Part shown: piece by piece, positions 8,448 through 18,122 of the stretch
How the letters are laid out: each line of letters starts with the position of its first letter
How positions within the stretch are numbered: position 1 is the stretch's first letter
Origin: Thermomicrobiales bacterium
Lineage (GTDB): Bacteria > Chloroflexota > Chloroflexia > Thermomicrobiales > UBA6265
Length of the DNA stretch: 64,000 nt
NCBI GenBank assembly: GCA_023957015.1
Contig: JAMLHR010000007.1
Span: 19,354-83,353 of the forward strand
Reading direction: 5' to 3'
The notes under the pieces: model-generated
The model's database searches: none
What the model saw: only the letters and a program-made list of their open reading frames with translations
What the model was told of the DNA's origin: nothing
Translations under genes and position numbers: made by a program

Positions 8448-9338
8448 CTACGCCTGGTTCCACTTCACGCTGGCATCTTCCACGATCAGATGGATTGCCC
8501 CCTGACGCTCGAGATGCGCGAGATATGCCTGCACCGTCGGTCGGAGCAAGTAATAGGCTTGCGCATCCGGAATAGAGACATTCATACGCTGGAAGAGCTG
8601 TTGACAGATTTCATCAGCCAATAGCGGGTGATCGATGATCGCCAGAAGCGATTCGATCACGGCTTCAATCGCCGACAAGTTGCGGTCAATCAACGGATTG
8701 ATATCGTCGAGAATCGGTCCGTGACCGGGAACGACCTTCACGGCGGAGACCCCTCGGGCGGTCTCCATCGCGGCGAGGTGCTCCGTGAGACCGTAGAGAT
8801 ATGGAATCGGGTACTTCTCCAGGGTCACCTCGGGAAAAACAACATCAGCACAGAAAAAGACACCATCGATCAGGTACCCAAACTGATTCATGGAATGTCC
8901 ATTCAGGGAAATGGCCTCGAATGTGACACCGGCAATCGTATTCTCGCCGAGATGAACGAGGCCATCGACCGGGCTCTGCTCAGCGATCAGAAAAGACGTG
9001 CGAATCGGATTTGCGGGATCAGCACCACCATAGAGCATGATCGGCTGCATCAGGGGGTGGCGGAGCGTCATCTCGTCGAGATCCGGGGCGTATACAGGCG
9101 CACTTGTACGCTTCACCAGGAATCCGTTCCCGCCAAAGTGATCGGCATGACCATGGGTGTTGATGATGGCAGCGATCTCGGTACCCAGTTCCTCGCGCAC
9201 AAAGCGCAGCCCCTTCCGGGCGGGGGTGTCATTGAGACCGGTATCGATGAGAACCGCCCGACCATCGTCCGCCAACACGACGCCGATGTTGGTACCGCCA
9301 GGCAATACGTAGACGCGTTCCGAAAGCTGATCTGCCAT
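8448..9338 (-). CDS. Metallo-beta-lactamase-fold hydrolase
   Basis: 296 residues from ATG at 9338, chosen because GAGGGGAG lies just before it; an upstream in-frame extension to 9542 has no support. The fold signature is intact: NTHGHADHFGG (the HxHxDH zinc site), a conserved His in NGHSMNQFGY, D in FFCADVVFPE, and a later His in VVPGHGP. About 60 C-terminal residues after that (ICQQLFQRMNVSIPDAQAYYLLRPTVQAYLAHLERQGAI) look like a winged-helix dimerisation module as in glyoxalase II-like/LACTB2 relatives. Substrate unknown. Divergent from pyrB. Confidence 0.82.
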   Translation of the reverse strand: MADQLSERVYVLPGGTNIGVVLADDGRAVLIDTGLNDTPARKGLRFVREELGTEIAAIINTHGHADHFGGNGFLVKRTSAPVYAPDLDEMTLRHPLMQPIMLYGGADPANPIRTSFLIAEQSPVDGLVHLGENTIAGVTFEAISLNGHSMNQFGYLIDGVFFCADVVFPEVTLEKYPIPYLYGLTEHLAAMETARGVSAVKVVPGHGPILDDINPLIDRNLSAIEAVIESLLAIIDHPLLADEICQQLFQRMNVSIPDAQAYYLLRPTVQAYLAHLERQGAIHLIVEDASVKWNQA

Positions 9339-9371
9339 GAAACTCCCCTCATGATTCTGTGACAATGCAAC

Positions 9372-9377
9372 TATAAT
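9372..9377 (+). promoter_or_regulatory. Possible -10 element for pyrB
   Basis: A perfect TATAAT lies 42 bases before the pyrB start in the pyrB/hydrolase intergenic region. No good -35 hexamer is seen at 16-18 bases. Confidence 0.35.
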
Positions 9378-9418
9378 CGTGCCGGAGTGATTTGAAGCAC
9401 GCGGGAAGGGTAAAGGCG

Positions 9419-10324
9419 ATGAAGCACATTCTGGCGGTGGATCAGTTCGAACGACCATGGTTGGAGGGACTCTTCGCCGAAGCCGATCGCATGCGCGCTC
9501 TCCCCCGCGATGCTGCACCGCAGCGGGGCAAGATCCTGGCAACGATCTTCTATGAACCCAGCACCCGAACCCGTCTCAGCTTCGAAAGTGCCATGATCCG
9601 TCTCGGTGGCAATGTTGTTAGCACGGAGAATGCCCGTGAGTTCAGTTCGGCCATCAAGGGCGAGACCGTAGAAGACACGATGCGGATGGTCTCCGGCTAT
9701 GCCGATGCCATCGCCATGCGCCACCATGAAGAGGGAGCGATCGCTCGCGCGGTATCGGTCTCCGATGTACCCATTCTCAATGCCGGTGACGGCCCCGGAG
9801 AGCACCCGACCCAAGCGTTGCTTGATCTCTATACCATTCATCACGAGATCGGCCAGATCGACGATCTCAATATCGTCATGGTTGGCGATCTGAAATACGG
9901 TCGTACAGTGCGATCACTCAGCCTCCTCCTCCGCCAGACCAACAACTGCAAAATCACCTTCGTGGCACCCGATGCGGTTCGGATGCGCGACGATATCAAA
10001 GGTGTGCTCGATGCCTCCGGCGTGCTTTGGCACGAGGAAGCCGACCTGCATGCCGCCATGGAAGGTGCGGACGTGGTCTATCAGACGCGCATCCAAAAGG
10101 AACGCTTCGCGTCAGAAGCCGATTACCTGGCGGTAAAAGGCACGTATGTGATCGATGCAGAGGCGATGACTCACCTGCCGCAGCACGCGATCATCATGCA
10201 CCCGCTCCCGCGCGTCGATGAGATCGCTGTGGACGTCGATGATGATCCTCGTGCAGCGTATTTCCGCCAGGCACGAAACGGTGTCTATGTGCGTATGGCG
10301 TTGCTGAATCAGGTACTAGGCTGA
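9419..10324 (+). CDS. pyrB: Aspartate carbamoyltransferase, catalytic chain
   Basis: 301 residues from ATG at 9419, which has GGGAAGGG eight bases upstream; the TTG at 9392 is less likely. Condenses carbamoyl phosphate and aspartate in pyrimidine synthesis. Motifs: carbamoyl-phosphate loop PSTRTRLSFESA, the HHEEGA segment, GDGPGEHPTQALLDLYTI, GDLKYGRTVRS, and HPLPRVDEI near the C-terminus. Length fits PyrB. No pyrI or other pyr gene is adjacent, so it is a single-gene unit here. Its last nine bases overlap the 3' end of the convergent MFS gene. Confidence 0.97.
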   Translation: MKHILAVDQFERPWLEGLFAEADRMRALPRDAAPQRGKILATIFYEPSTRTRLSFESAMIRLGGNVVSTENAREFSSAIKGETVEDTMRMVSGYADAIAMRHHEEGAIARAVSVSDVPILNAGDGPGEHPTQALLDLYTIHHEIGQIDDLNIVMVGDLKYGRTVRSLSLLLRQTNNCKITFVAPDAVRMRDDIKGVLDASGVLWHEEADLHAAMEGADVVYQTRIQKERFASEADYLAVKGTYVIDAEAMTHLPQHAIIMHPLPRVDEIAVDVDDDPRAAYFRQARNGVYVRMALLNQVLG

Positions 10325-11716
10325 GGTCTTCTTGGGTCGCGGCTTCGGTAACGCCTCCGGACCGAGGCGATGTCGTGGACGGACGCGATTCCAGCGAGCC
10401 CAACGCGATTGGCGAGCGTGGAAGACCTGGAAGATACCCAATCCGCCCACTACTGCCGCCATGACCAGCAAGACATTGACGACGCCGAAGAGGTCGGCCG
10501 CTGCTGCCGCGAAGAAGATCGGCACAAACGATACCGTATTGCTGATGGTGAAGAACGTGGCGTAAACGCGGGCGCGGATCGCCTCGTGACTGCGCTCCTG
10601 TAGCATCGTTTGTGACGGCACCAGAATGAACGCGTTGCAGATTCCCAGGATCGCTGCCCAGATACCGATGAACAGCACCACCGTGTTCACCCGCGCATCG
10701 CCACCAACGATGATCCAGTCCAGCACGGATCGCGTCACGGCCATCAGCACCATCATCAGACCCGCGATTACCATTGAGACGCTAATCAGCCATTGACGTC
10801 CGATGCGACGGACCACTCGTGGCACGATCAGCACACCAATGAGGATACCGGCACCAGCCGGTGCGACGACCAAACCGATGTCCTCTTTGCTGAGACCGAT
10901 CACGCTGGTAACGAACTCGGGGCCGAGCGTCGCGATCGTGAGAAACGTCGTGGAAGCCAGCGTCAGGTAACCGATTGCCTTTAGCAATGCCGGATCCTGA
11001 AGGATATAGACCAGCCCTTCCTTCATGTCCGCCCAGAGGCGACGCATGGGGTGAATCTCTTCCTCGGTGGGGGTGTGCACTACCTTGGGTGTCTTGGGCA
11101 GGGTGAAGACGAGCGCCGCTGCGATCAGATAGGCAACGACGGACCAGGCAAACATCTGATCCACACCCATGATCCGGATCACGATCGGCCCAGCCGCGGC
11201 GAAACCAATGAGTTGGGCGGCGGTATTGGTGAGATTGAAGAGCGCGTTCGCACTCATCAGTTGTTCTCGACGCGCGACCAGCGGAATCGTGGCACCGAGA
11301 ACCGGCGCGAAGAACTGACCAGCGATGCCGAAGAGGAAGGTGACGATGTAGTACGCGGCCAGGATCGTCTCAACATGCCATCCCGGCCGAATCGTGAGGA
11401 AAAGCAACACGGAACCGGCGCGAGCGACATTGAGAATGGCCATCAGCAGTCGTTTGTTGGAACGATCCGCCAACACACCAGCGATGGGGCCAAACAATAC
11501 GGCCGGTAGTGAGAACGCCAGGATCACAAGGCTAATGGCTGTGTTGGCGTTCGGGAGATCGTGGATCTCCACCACATCGCGTACACGGAGAAGCAACGCG
11601 AAGTTGATCATGTTCTGCAGAATCTGCGTGACTGCCTGAATCAGCCAAAGACGCAGGAAGGCGCCGTTCCGGAGAACGTCGCCCATACCGCCTGATGAAC
11701 GCGGTGCCGCGCTCAC
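10316..11716 (-). CDS. MFS transporter (MFS_3/EntS-like)
   Basis: 466 residues; GTG start overlaps the TGA of the upstream DUF951 gene (GTGA), with GAGGT before it, which supports coupling. Twelve hydrophobic segments. The MFS loop 2-3 signature appears as [12 protein letters not shown] (GxLaDRxxrr). A charged cytoplasmic loop in the middle ([26 protein letters not shown]) separates the two six-helix halves. The C-terminal tail is very basic ([18 protein letters not shown]). The general class is drug or siderophore efflux; substrate not assignable. Operon: ybaB-DUF951-this gene. Confidence 0.85.
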   Translation of the reverse strand: MSAAPRSSGGMGDVLRNGAFLRLWLIQAVTQILQNMINFALLLRVRDVVEIHDLPNANTAISLVILAFSLPAVLFGPIAGVLADRSNKRLLMAILNVARAGSVLLFLTIRPGWHVETILAAYYIVTFLFGIAGQFFAPVLGATIPLVARREQLMSANALFNLTNTAAQLIGFAAAGPIVIRIMGVDQMFAWSVVAYLIAAALVFTLPKTPKVVHTPTEEEIHPMRRLWADMKEGLVYILQDPALLKAIGYLTLASTTFLTIATLGPEFVTSVIGLSKEDIGLVVAPAGAGILIGVLIVPRVVRRIGRQWLISVSMVIAGLMMVLMAVTRSVLDWIIVGGDARVNTVVLFIGIWAAILGICNAFILVPSQTMLQERSHEAIRARVYATFFTISNTVSFVPIFFAAAAADLFGVVNVLLVMAAVVGGLGIFQVFHARQSRWARWNRVRPRHRLGPEALPKPRPKKTSA

Positions 11717-11943
11717 TGATCGACCTCGGGAGCAATATAGTCCGGGCCGCGGCTAACAAACGTCTTCAATCGGCGCTCCAGCTCACGGCGCGGCAACAAC
11801 ACGCGTCGACCACATGATGTACAGACCAAGCCGATATCCGCGCCCAAACGGACGACCGTCCACTCGAATCCACCGCAGGGATGCGGCTTCCGCAAGCGGA
11901 CGACATCATCGATGTAGAACGGGACAGGCTCTTTGAGTGTCAT
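11713..11943 (-). CDS. DUF951 family protein
   Basis: 76 residues. The sequence [48 protein letters not shown] is the DUF951 signature, with an HPCGG motif and a CxxC pair that probably bind zinc or nucleic acid. Function unknown; in Firmicutes this family is found near ychF and the chromosome-partition genes. Here it lies eight bases after ybaB and overlaps the MFS start. Confidence 0.88.
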   Translation of the reverse strand: MTLKEPVPFYIDDVVRLRKPHPCGGFEWTVVRLGADIGLVCTSCGRRVLLPRRELERRLKTFVSRGPDYIAPEVDQ

Positions 11944-11951
11944 CGGAGGGA

Positions 11952-12254
11952 CTACATCAGTCCCGGAATCTTCATGCCACCGGTGAGAACACTCATCTTC
12001 TCTTCATTCAGCTTGAGCGCCTTCTCCATGGCATCTGAGACCGCTGCCAGCACCAAATCTTCCAGCATCTCGACATCGTCAGGATCGACAGCGGATGGAT
12101 CAATCTTGATCGACTTCATCGCGCGCTGACCAGTCACCTCGGCGGTAACGACGCCGCCACCAGCGCTGCCCTGCACGATCGTTTCCTCCAACTCCTGCTG
12201 AATCTTCATCATCCGATTCTGCATCTGCTGGATCATCTTCATGTTCGGTTGCAT
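11952..12254 (-). CDS. ybaB: YbaB/EbfC nucleoid-associated protein
   Basis: 100 residues from ATG at 12254, preceded by GAAGGAG; the longer in-frame reading upstream has no ribosome-binding site and runs into recN. YbaB forms dimers that bind DNA with weak specificity. Visible: an N-terminal Met/Gln-rich coiled coil ([18 protein letters not shown]), the central beta-strand segment [23 protein letters not shown] and the C-terminal helix [18 protein letters not shown]. In many genomes ybaB lies between dnaX and recR; here recN is upstream, still in a recombination context. Confidence 0.92.
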   Translation of the reverse strand: MQPNMKMIQQMQNRMMKIQQELEETIVQGSAGGGVVTAEVTGQRAMKSIKIDPSAVDPDDVEMLEDLVLAAVSDAMEKALKLNEEKMSVLTGGMKIPGLM

Positions 12255-12289
12255 GGGTACTCCTTCGTATGGTTGATCTCTATCGGGAA

Positions 12290-12295
12290 AGTATA
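12290..12295 (-). promoter_or_regulatory. Possible -10 element for ybaB operon
   Basis: TATACT on the minus strand, 36 bases before the ybaB start, in the recN-ybaB gap. No convincing -35 element. Confidence 0.3.
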
Positions 12296-12300
12296 GTCGT

Positions 12301-14043
12301 TCACCGCTGCCGGTTTTCGCGATATTCATGAACACGCTGGAGCATGGCTCTCGCGTTGGCCAGCGACTCCGGTGTGGCCGGGATACCATCCAGCATCGCC
12401 GCCAGTTCATCCTCACGGCTGAGCGGGTCGAGCTCCTCGACCTCAGAAACTACGCGGCCGTCATGCTCGTGTTTGACGATGCGGAAGTGCTTATCGGCAA
12501 ACGCCGCAATCTGTGCCAGGTGGCTGATAACGATCACCTGATGCGTTTCCGTCAGACTCCAAAGCTTTTCGCCCACCATCTGACCGGAGCGCCCACCGAC
12601 ACCGACATCAATCTCGTCGAACACGAGTGTCGGTGTCTCATCGACCTCACTCAGTATCGACTTGATCGCCAGCATGATACGAGCGGTTTCCCCGCCGGAG
12701 GCGATCTTGCCGAGTGGTTTGAGCACCTCACCCACATTCGGGGCAATCAGGTACGTCACCGAATCGATACCGGAGGTGTCGACGGAGACGGTGCGATCGT
12801 CCGCCAGTCGCAATCCATCGGCATTCGCATGCTGCTCCACGCGAATCTCGATGTCGGCATTTCCCATCCGGAGATCGGCGATACTGGCCTCGATAGCTTC
12901 GGCGAGTTCCTGCGCGGCCCTCTGCCGAGCTGCCGAGAGCGACATCACCGCTTCGGCCGCACTGCGACGTGCGTCTTCGAGTCGTGCGAACAGTACCTCC
13001 GGATCAAGACGCTCGTCATTGAGGTGTTCCAACTCCACGGAGGCGGAATCACGATACGCGATGACCTCCTCCAACGTCGCACCATACTTCCGGCGTAGCG
13101 TTTGGAGACTGTCCAGACGGTCATCCACCCACTGCAGGCGCTCGGGGTCGCCCTCAATGCCCTCCGCGTAATCACGGATATCACGAGCCAGGTCTTCGGC
13201 CAATAGAAGAATCTCGGTGGCCCGTTCGGCTAACTGCTGCGATCCGCTATCCATCGTCGCAATTGAGGCGAGATCATGCTCCGATTGCCGAAGCAAAGTG
13301 ATCGCGTTGATATCCCCGGCCTCGCCTACCAGTGCCTCGACGGCGCCAAAGGCATGCGTACGCAAGGCATCCGCGTTTTGCAGCACATCACGCTCGCGGG
13401 CAAGGCTGACATCCTCGCCGATAACGGGTGCGATTTCGTCGATCTCATTGATCTGGTACTGGAGCAGATCACGACGTTGTTCGCGTTCGCGCGCACCGGA
13501 ACTGACCTCATCGAGCGCTCGTTTTGCGGTTCGCCAATCCACGATCTCCCGCGAAGCCGACTCTCGCAGTTCCTCCAGGCCGGCGTAACGATCGAGAATG
13601 CGCAGCTGTTCGTCTGGACTGAGAATGCGGAGATGATCGCTCTGACCGTGAATATCAACCAGATAGCCACCGATCACACCCAACTGACCAGCGGGCACGA
13701 GGCGACCATTGATCCGCGATGTGGAGCGTCCGTTGGCCTGAATCTCGCGCGTCAGAATAAGCGGATCGACAGGATCGTGCTCGATGCCAATCACTTCGAG
13801 CGCTTCCAGAATCCGCTCGAACCCGATTGCGGGTAGCTCAAACTGACCCTCGATCAGCGCGGATTTCGCTCCGGTGCGAACCAGATCGCTACTAACCCGA
13901 GCACCGAGCACGGCACCGAGCGCATCCAGCAAGATCGATTTACCCGCACCAGTCTCACCGGTGAGGGCATTCAGACCATCCTGAAACCGGATGCGGGTGT
14001 GTTCGATGATGGCAAGATTCGTGATCGAGAGCTCAAGGAGCAT
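12301..14043 (-). CDS. recN: DNA repair protein RecN
   Basis: 580 residues. SMC-like ATPase that acts early at double-strand breaks. Walker A GETGAGKSILLDAL is at residues 30-43; the long middle (150-380) is helical and charged, consistent with coiled coil; the C-terminal half has the ABC signature region (KIASGGETARIMLAIKSIL), Walker B TLVFDEIDVGVGGR and the D-loop/switch region VIVISHLAQIAAFADKHF. Length is standard. It starts nine bases after the stop of a small conserved gene and is read in the holB-ricT direction. Confidence 0.97.
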   Translation of the reverse strand: MLLELSITNLAIIEHTRIRFQDGLNALTGETGAGKSILLDALGAVLGARVSSDLVRTGAKSALIEGQFELPAIGFERILEALEVIGIEHDPVDPLILTREIQANGRSTSRINGRLVPAGQLGVIGGYLVDIHGQSDHLRILSPDEQLRILDRYAGLEELRESASREIVDWRTAKRALDEVSSGAREREQRRDLLQYQINEIDEIAPVIGEDVSLARERDVLQNADALRTHAFGAVEALVGEAGDINAITLLRQSEHDLASIATMDSGSQQLAERATEILLLAEDLARDIRDYAEGIEGDPERLQWVDDRLDSLQTLRRKYGATLEEVIAYRDSASVELEHLNDERLDPEVLFARLEDARRSAAEAVMSLSAARQRAAQELAEAIEASIADLRMGNADIEIRVEQHANADGLRLADDRTVSVDTSGIDSVTYLIAPNVGEVLKPLGKIASGGETARIMLAIKSILSEVDETPTLVFDEIDVGVGGRSGQMVGEKLWSLTETHQVIVISHLAQIAAFADKHFRIVKHEHDGRVVSEVEELDPLSREDELAAMLDGIPATPESLANARAMLQRVHEYRENRQR

Positions 14044-14052
14044 GGGAACGCC

Positions 14053-14349
14053 CTACTCGGCCTCAAGCACGGTCTGCGGATCCCATTCCTGGACGGCGAT
14101 GGGGTGATGCTCCATTTCGCTCATGAAGTCATAGCGCTCCATCACTTCCCTGATATCCTGCGCGTTGCGGGCTCTCCAGAGGGTGAAGTGGCGCTCATCG
14201 TTCAGATCGGGCGAGAACGTCTTGATCCAACGCGTATGGGCATCCCCGGTGGCGTGATCACGGGCCAGCTCCGCCAGGCGTGTCGGTGGGAACACCTCAT
14301 CCTCTGGGACATCTTCACGTGGCGTGTGCACAACGATATAGAGCGGCAT
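14053..14349 (-). CDS. Small conserved protein, ferredoxin-like fold likely
   Basis: 98 residues; no confident family. It begins MPLYIVVHTPRE and carries a central segment HTRWIKTFSPDLNDERHFTLWRARNAQDIREVMERYDF. The alternation of strands and helices, a final EW motif, and the size recall small alpha-beta barrel proteins (DUF4242 or DUF3303 types), but this is a guess. It sits between ricT and recN with tight spacing (20 and 9 bases) and so is most likely a real gene of that operon. Confidence 0.6.
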   Translation of the reverse strand: MPLYIVVHTPREDVPEDEVFPPTRLAELARDHATGDAHTRWIKTFSPDLNDERHFTLWRARNAQDIREVMERYDFMSEMEHHPIAVQEWDPQTVLEAE

Positions 14350-14369
14350 TCTTCTCTCCGTTCAAGTAA

Positions 14370-15452
14370 CTAAGGCGTTCGGTTCGATTCGTTGGGACGT
14401 CGCTGCCGGCGACGACGGCGACCATCGGCCTGGGCTGTATCATCGCCATCGCGACGATTATCACGACGTGGAGCGCTCGATTCACCCAAGACTTCAGCAG
14501 CGGGAATCGTGCGTATTTCGTTGGAATCGTCCAGACGGACCGTGACCAACTCCTTCAAAACCTGTAACGAGATCACCATACCGGTACCTTCGGCCGTCTG
14601 CACCGGCGTACCGAGTCTCGGCAGGATACGTTTGGCTTGTCGATACTGCTCGTTCTCGTAGCTCAGACAACAGAGTAGGCGACCGCAGAGACCCGAGACC
14701 TTCCCCGGGTTCAGACTGAGATCCTGGTTCTTGGCCATGCCCATGCTGACATCCGGATAGTACGGCAACCAGGATGAGCAACACAGCGATCGACCACATT
14801 TGCCGAGTCCACCGATCAGCCGAGCCTCGTCACGCGGACCGACCTGAACCATACTGACCTGAACTCGATATTCCTGCTCCAGCCATTGCTTCACATCATC
14901 GGCAGAACGTGCCTGCTGATCGGTAGAGGAGTAGCTGAAGTTGAGATGCTGGCCATCGAAGCTGAACTCGGCGGCTATCGCCTTGATCTTGAGATTGTGA
15001 TCACGCGCGTAAGACCCACCGCGCTTCACGATCTCGGCGCTCAGTTTTCGCCGTTGCTCAATGCCCGCCACATCGTCATCCGAAAGGAGCCGTACGATTG
15101 GTTCCAGATCACCATCGAACTGATTGAGCAACATCTGGCGGGGGGAGATCACCACTCGCGCGGCTTCCTCACCGCGTGATGTGCCAACGACGACCCATGA
15201 GCCGACGCCGATCTCCTCCTGATCAACCTCGTAGAAATAGACGCGACTGGAATCGCGGAAACGGACACCGATAGCGCGAGCGGAGTCGCCACCCAGAGCA
15301 GTGACGGCCTCGTGTTCCGTATGGCAACTACAGTTACCGACTTGCTCGCCGTTCTCCAGGCGCTCCTTGAAACGCTCGCGCGCAAACGCACGGGCCTCAT
15401 CGACGCTATGCTGCCATGGTTTGCCGGGATCTATTGTTGGGAACTCTGCCAT
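14370..15452 (-). CDS. ricT: PSP1-domain (RicT-like) protein
   Basis: 360 residues. The PSP1 domain covers about residues 60-280. It has VRFRDSSRVYFYEV near the start and the hallmark Cys-rich block GLGKCGRSLCCSSW...GLCGRLLCCLSYE, whose cysteines bind a [4Fe-4S] cluster in Bacillus RicT, part of the RicA-RicF-RicT (Y-complex) that assists RNase Y. The C-terminal 50 residues are Arg/Asp-rich. The first eight residues overlap the 3' end of holB by 22 bases, the same holB-ricT order as in Firmicutes, which supports the symbol. There is also a CSCH motif near residue 42. Confidence 0.88.
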   Translation of the reverse strand: MAEFPTIDPGKPWQHSVDEARAFARERFKERLENGEQVGNCSCHTEHEAVTALGGDSARAIGVRFRDSSRVYFYEVDQEEIGVGSWVVVGTSRGEEAARVVISPRQMLLNQFDGDLEPIVRLLSDDDVAGIEQRRKLSAEIVKRGGSYARDHNLKIKAIAAEFSFDGQHLNFSYSSTDQQARSADDVKQWLEQEYRVQVSMVQVGPRDEARLIGGLGKCGRSLCCSSWLPYYPDVSMGMAKNQDLSLNPGKVSGLCGRLLCCLSYENEQYRQAKRILPRLGTPVQTAEGTGMVISLQVLKELVTVRLDDSNEIRTIPAAEVLGESSAPRRDNRRDGDDTAQADGRRRRRQRRPNESNRTP

Positions 15453-16438
15453 TGCAGCACCATTGTTTGTAATGCCAGCTTTGGACGCACATTGGCGTCT
15501 AGATCACTGAAACATGTATCGATACTCTTGAGCGCCAGCAATGCCGCTGTTGATCGGTCGTCACTGCGGCTCTCCAGACTGGTCAGGAGTTCGTTGCGCC
15601 ACTGGTGCTGAAGGGCAGCCAACCGCGCGTAGACCGCATTGCGATCCTTGCCAAACGCCTCACCGAGCCGTGTTGCCTCAATGAGCTGATTATACCTGTC
15701 GGCCTCGATCCAACGTTGCGTCTCGGTGTACAACTCGCGTCGCTCGGCCAGGATCGTGGCGTCTGCAGCGGCCCGCACTGCCCAACCGGGACGCCCCTCA
15801 CTGGCATCAGCGACAACGGATGCCTGCTCCAGTTCGACGCCCTCTGACCGCAATCCCTCGGCAATGATAGCCGTCGGCACTGGCTGGAGTTGAATAACCG
15901 TTGATCGACTCCGAATCGTCTCAAGGAGGAGCTCGGAATCCGACGTCAGCAGGATGATAACCGCATATGGTGGTGGCTCCTCCAGTGTCTTCAGAAACGC
16001 TTCCTGTGCGGTCTCCTGCATCGTCTCAACGTCATCGACGATCACGATCCGGTAGCGAGATTCGAGTGGCTGCAACGCCAGGCCGGCGGAAATCGCCCGG
16101 ACCGTGCTGATATTCAATGTGAGATTGCGGGAAGTCGAGGACTTCTCGGCAACCTGCTGCTGAAGCGCGAGATTCCACTCGCTGACGTCGGGGTGCGATC
16201 CGCGCGTGATCCGCAAGCAGGATCGACACGCCCCACAGGCTACACCAGGATTAGGCGGGTCCGTGCAGAGCAACGCCTGAGCAAACGCAATAGCCAGCGT
16301 CCGCTTTCCCAGCTGCTGATAACCGGACACGATGTAGGCGTGATGCGGGCCACGTGTGACCGCAGCCTTCAGTTCGCGCACGGCATGGGAATGGCCCCAA
16401 ATCGGCCAGGTGCCATCACCGGCACCGGAGTCGCTCAT
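15431..16438 (-). CDS. holB: DNA polymerase III delta' subunit
   Basis: 335 residues. Part of the clamp loader. The N-terminal AAA+ fold is recognisable: GPHHAYIVSGYQQLGKRTLAIAFAQALLC holds a degenerate P-loop (GYQQLGKRT), as expected for delta', which does not hydrolyse ATP; it is followed by the zinc module CGACRSCLRITRGSHPDV and the sensor/Walker-B-like segment RIVIVDDVETM and KTLEEPPPYAVIILL. The C-terminal part is helical. Its start overlaps the NERD gene by four bases and its end overlaps ricT by 22. Confidence 0.93.
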   Translation of the reverse strand: MSDSGAGDGTWPIWGHSHAVRELKAAVTRGPHHAYIVSGYQQLGKRTLAIAFAQALLCTDPPNPGVACGACRSCLRITRGSHPDVSEWNLALQQQVAEKSSTSRNLTLNISTVRAISAGLALQPLESRYRIVIVDDVETMQETAQEAFLKTLEEPPPYAVIILLTSDSELLLETIRSRSTVIQLQPVPTAIIAEGLRSEGVELEQASVVADASEGRPGWAVRAAADATILAERRELYTETQRWIEADRYNQLIEATRLGEAFGKDRNAVYARLAALQHQWRNELLTSLESRSDDRSTAALLALKSIDTCFSDLDANVRPKLALQTMVLQWQSSQQ

Positions 16439-17238
16439 GCCGACTTGCGCTTCACCTGGCTGGGCTTGGGAGCAGCGACCCGCTTAACAGGTCGCGGGCG
16501 ACGGCTCGCCTGTTGCTTCTCAGGCTCCTCAATACCGGCACCGACGGAAAGGAGTTCGACGAGATGACGCTTCTCATCCGCGGTGAATGTGGGATCAGAG
16601 CGAATGTCGTGGACAAACTCCATTACCTCTTCGGCGTGCAGTACGGGGTAATCGGGTTCCTCAATCTCCAACTCCACCTTGGGATGGAGGAAGACCGTGG
16701 CAGCGCGAACATCGACTTCGAGCTGATTCTCGGCAAGCCACTTCTCGACTTCCGGTACCATGCGATCGTTCTCGAGGCTAGGATTGCCAACCTGAGGTCC
16801 GCTGAAGCTAAACATCTTGCGGACAATCCCCCCCTGCTTTCGCCAGGTATTCTTCTTTTGCTGCACCTTGCCGTCGACTTCCTTGGCATTGATGACTAGC
16901 ACACCACCACCATGGATCAGCAGATGACTCATGTTCCGCTTCTTGCCACCGATTTCCAGCGTGGCGTAGTGGACAAGTGTCGACTGATCGGAAAGACCCT
17001 TCAGTCTGCTATCCAGAATTTGGTCATTGCGTGGATTTCGGGACCATCGCCCCACACCCTGCATACCGACATTGAATGTAATGAATCCACCGATCATCGT
17101 CACATACGCGATGATGAGCAATCCCGGCAGCATGGCGATAAACATGGCGCTGGAGAGCACCAGGAAGCCGATAACGGCCAACCATATGCTCTTGCGCTTC
17201 TGAGACTTGATATATGAGGCATGTCGAACGATACGCAT
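16435..17238 (-). CDS. Membrane-anchored NERD-domain protein
   Basis: 267 residues. Two hydrophobic segments (residues 18-35 and 38-56) sit near the N-terminus. Then a NERD (nuclease-related) domain: LVHYATLEIGGKKRNMSHLLIHGGGVLVINAKEVDGKV carries the typical H-L-L-I...VLVINAKE core, where the nuclease Lys lies in AKE. A basic, Pro-rich tail follows (QASRRPRPVKRVAAPKP). NERD proteins are often in DNA processing or defence settings, but activity is rarely shown. The four-base overlap with holB suggests co-translation with a replication subunit. Start ATG at 17238. Confidence 0.75.
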   Translation of the reverse strand: MRIVRHASYIKSQKRKSIWLAVIGFLVLSSAMFIAMLPGLLIIAYVTMIGGFITFNVGMQGVGRWSRNPRNDQILDSRLKGLSDQSTLVHYATLEIGGKKRNMSHLLIHGGGVLVINAKEVDGKVQQKKNTWRKQGGIVRKMFSFSGPQVGNPSLENDRMVPEVEKWLAENQLEVDVRAATVFLHPKVELEIEEPDYPVLHAEEVMEFVHDIRSDPTFTADEKRHLVELLSVGAGIEEPEKQQASRRPRPVKRVAAPKPSQVKRKSA

Positions 17239-17333
17239 GAGGGTATTGCGATCCTTTGCTGATGGTCAGCGTGGTGGTATGGCCAAGAAAGGCGCAGCGT
17301 TATGCGCTTCAGTGAGTGTACCAAAACGAACCG

Positions 17334-18122
17334 CTAGAGATTCGATGGTATCCCCATTGTTGTCTCCAACCACCGTCGTCCACTGGCCAACAGGATGATA
17401 ACAACCAGCCCCAGAATAGCGGCGAAGGCTCCTGGTGCGTGAAGCTGCGGTCGGTGAACGATGCGATCGTCAATGCGAAAAAGTAACATCCCGGTGACCA
17501 GCACCAGCGTACTCACTACCATCCAGGCTGAGAATGTCAGGAAGAGCGTCAGAGGCAGATACATCCAGTCCAAGGACAATCGCAATGCGAGTCCAAGCAG
17601 AGGCAGTCCGGTCAGAATGATCGCCAGATCACTCCAGCCCCGTATCGATGGGGTACGATCCGCGATCTGATAGACCGTGCCGCCCAACAGCCAAACCAAC
17701 GCAACAGCAATCGTGACGCCAGCACCGTAGCCGGTGATCAGTCGCATGAGATTGGTCGTCTCCCAGGGGTGCCAGACGCCGACGTCCGTGAGAAAGGAGT
17801 TGCTGCCATCCAGCGCCATTGCCGCCAGCATTCCTCCCAGAACCACACGGATTGGCCAACTTGGCAGGGCATCGCTCAGCAGTCGCCCTCGCGTCGCAAG
17901 ATAGAGGATAGTTACACCAGCGCCAGCGTAGACGCCCGTCATCCGGGCATCAAATGGCAGCAGCTGACCGCCGATGACAAAGGTATGCGACGGTGTCTGC
18001 GCGCATAGCCCATGGAGCAGCAATCGGGAGTTGGTCGCCAATCCACCCGGCATCAGGAGCAGCACTGCCATACCCAACAGAACAGCAGCAGGCCACAGCC
18101 AGTACTGACGCAGCGCTGCCAT
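17334..18122 (-). CDS. DUF2085 membrane protein
   Basis: 262 residues with about seven hydrophobic segments. Residues 32-65 (LLLHGLCAQTPSHTFVIGGQLLPFDARMTGVYAG) match the DUF2085 pattern of a short HxxCxQ motif, then a conserved Arg-x-x-Gly-x-Tyr. Function unknown. It starts directly after the stop of the DHA2 transporter (18123/18122), so it is the last gene of the PAP2-LprG-like-MFS set. It may be membrane partner or a lipid-handling factor, but the sequence does not show which. Confidence 0.75.
   Translation of the reverse strand: MAALRQYWLWPAAVLLGMAVLLLMPGGLATNSRLLLHGLCAQTPSHTFVIGGQLLPFDARMTGVYAGAGVTILYLATRGRLLSDALPSWPIRVVLGGMLAAMALDGSNSFLTDVGVWHPWETTNLMRLITGYGAGVTIAVALVWLLGGTVYQIADRTPSIRGWSDLAIILTGLPLLGLALRLSLDWMYLPLTLFLTFSAWMVVSTLVLVTGMLLFRIDDRIVHRPQLHAPGAFAAILGLVVIILLASGRRWLETTMGIPSNL

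Noticed and set aside
9339..9542. Extended N-terminus of the metallo-hydrolase
   Set aside because: It overlaps pyrB and lacks a ribosome-binding site; GAGGGGAG precedes ATG at 9338.
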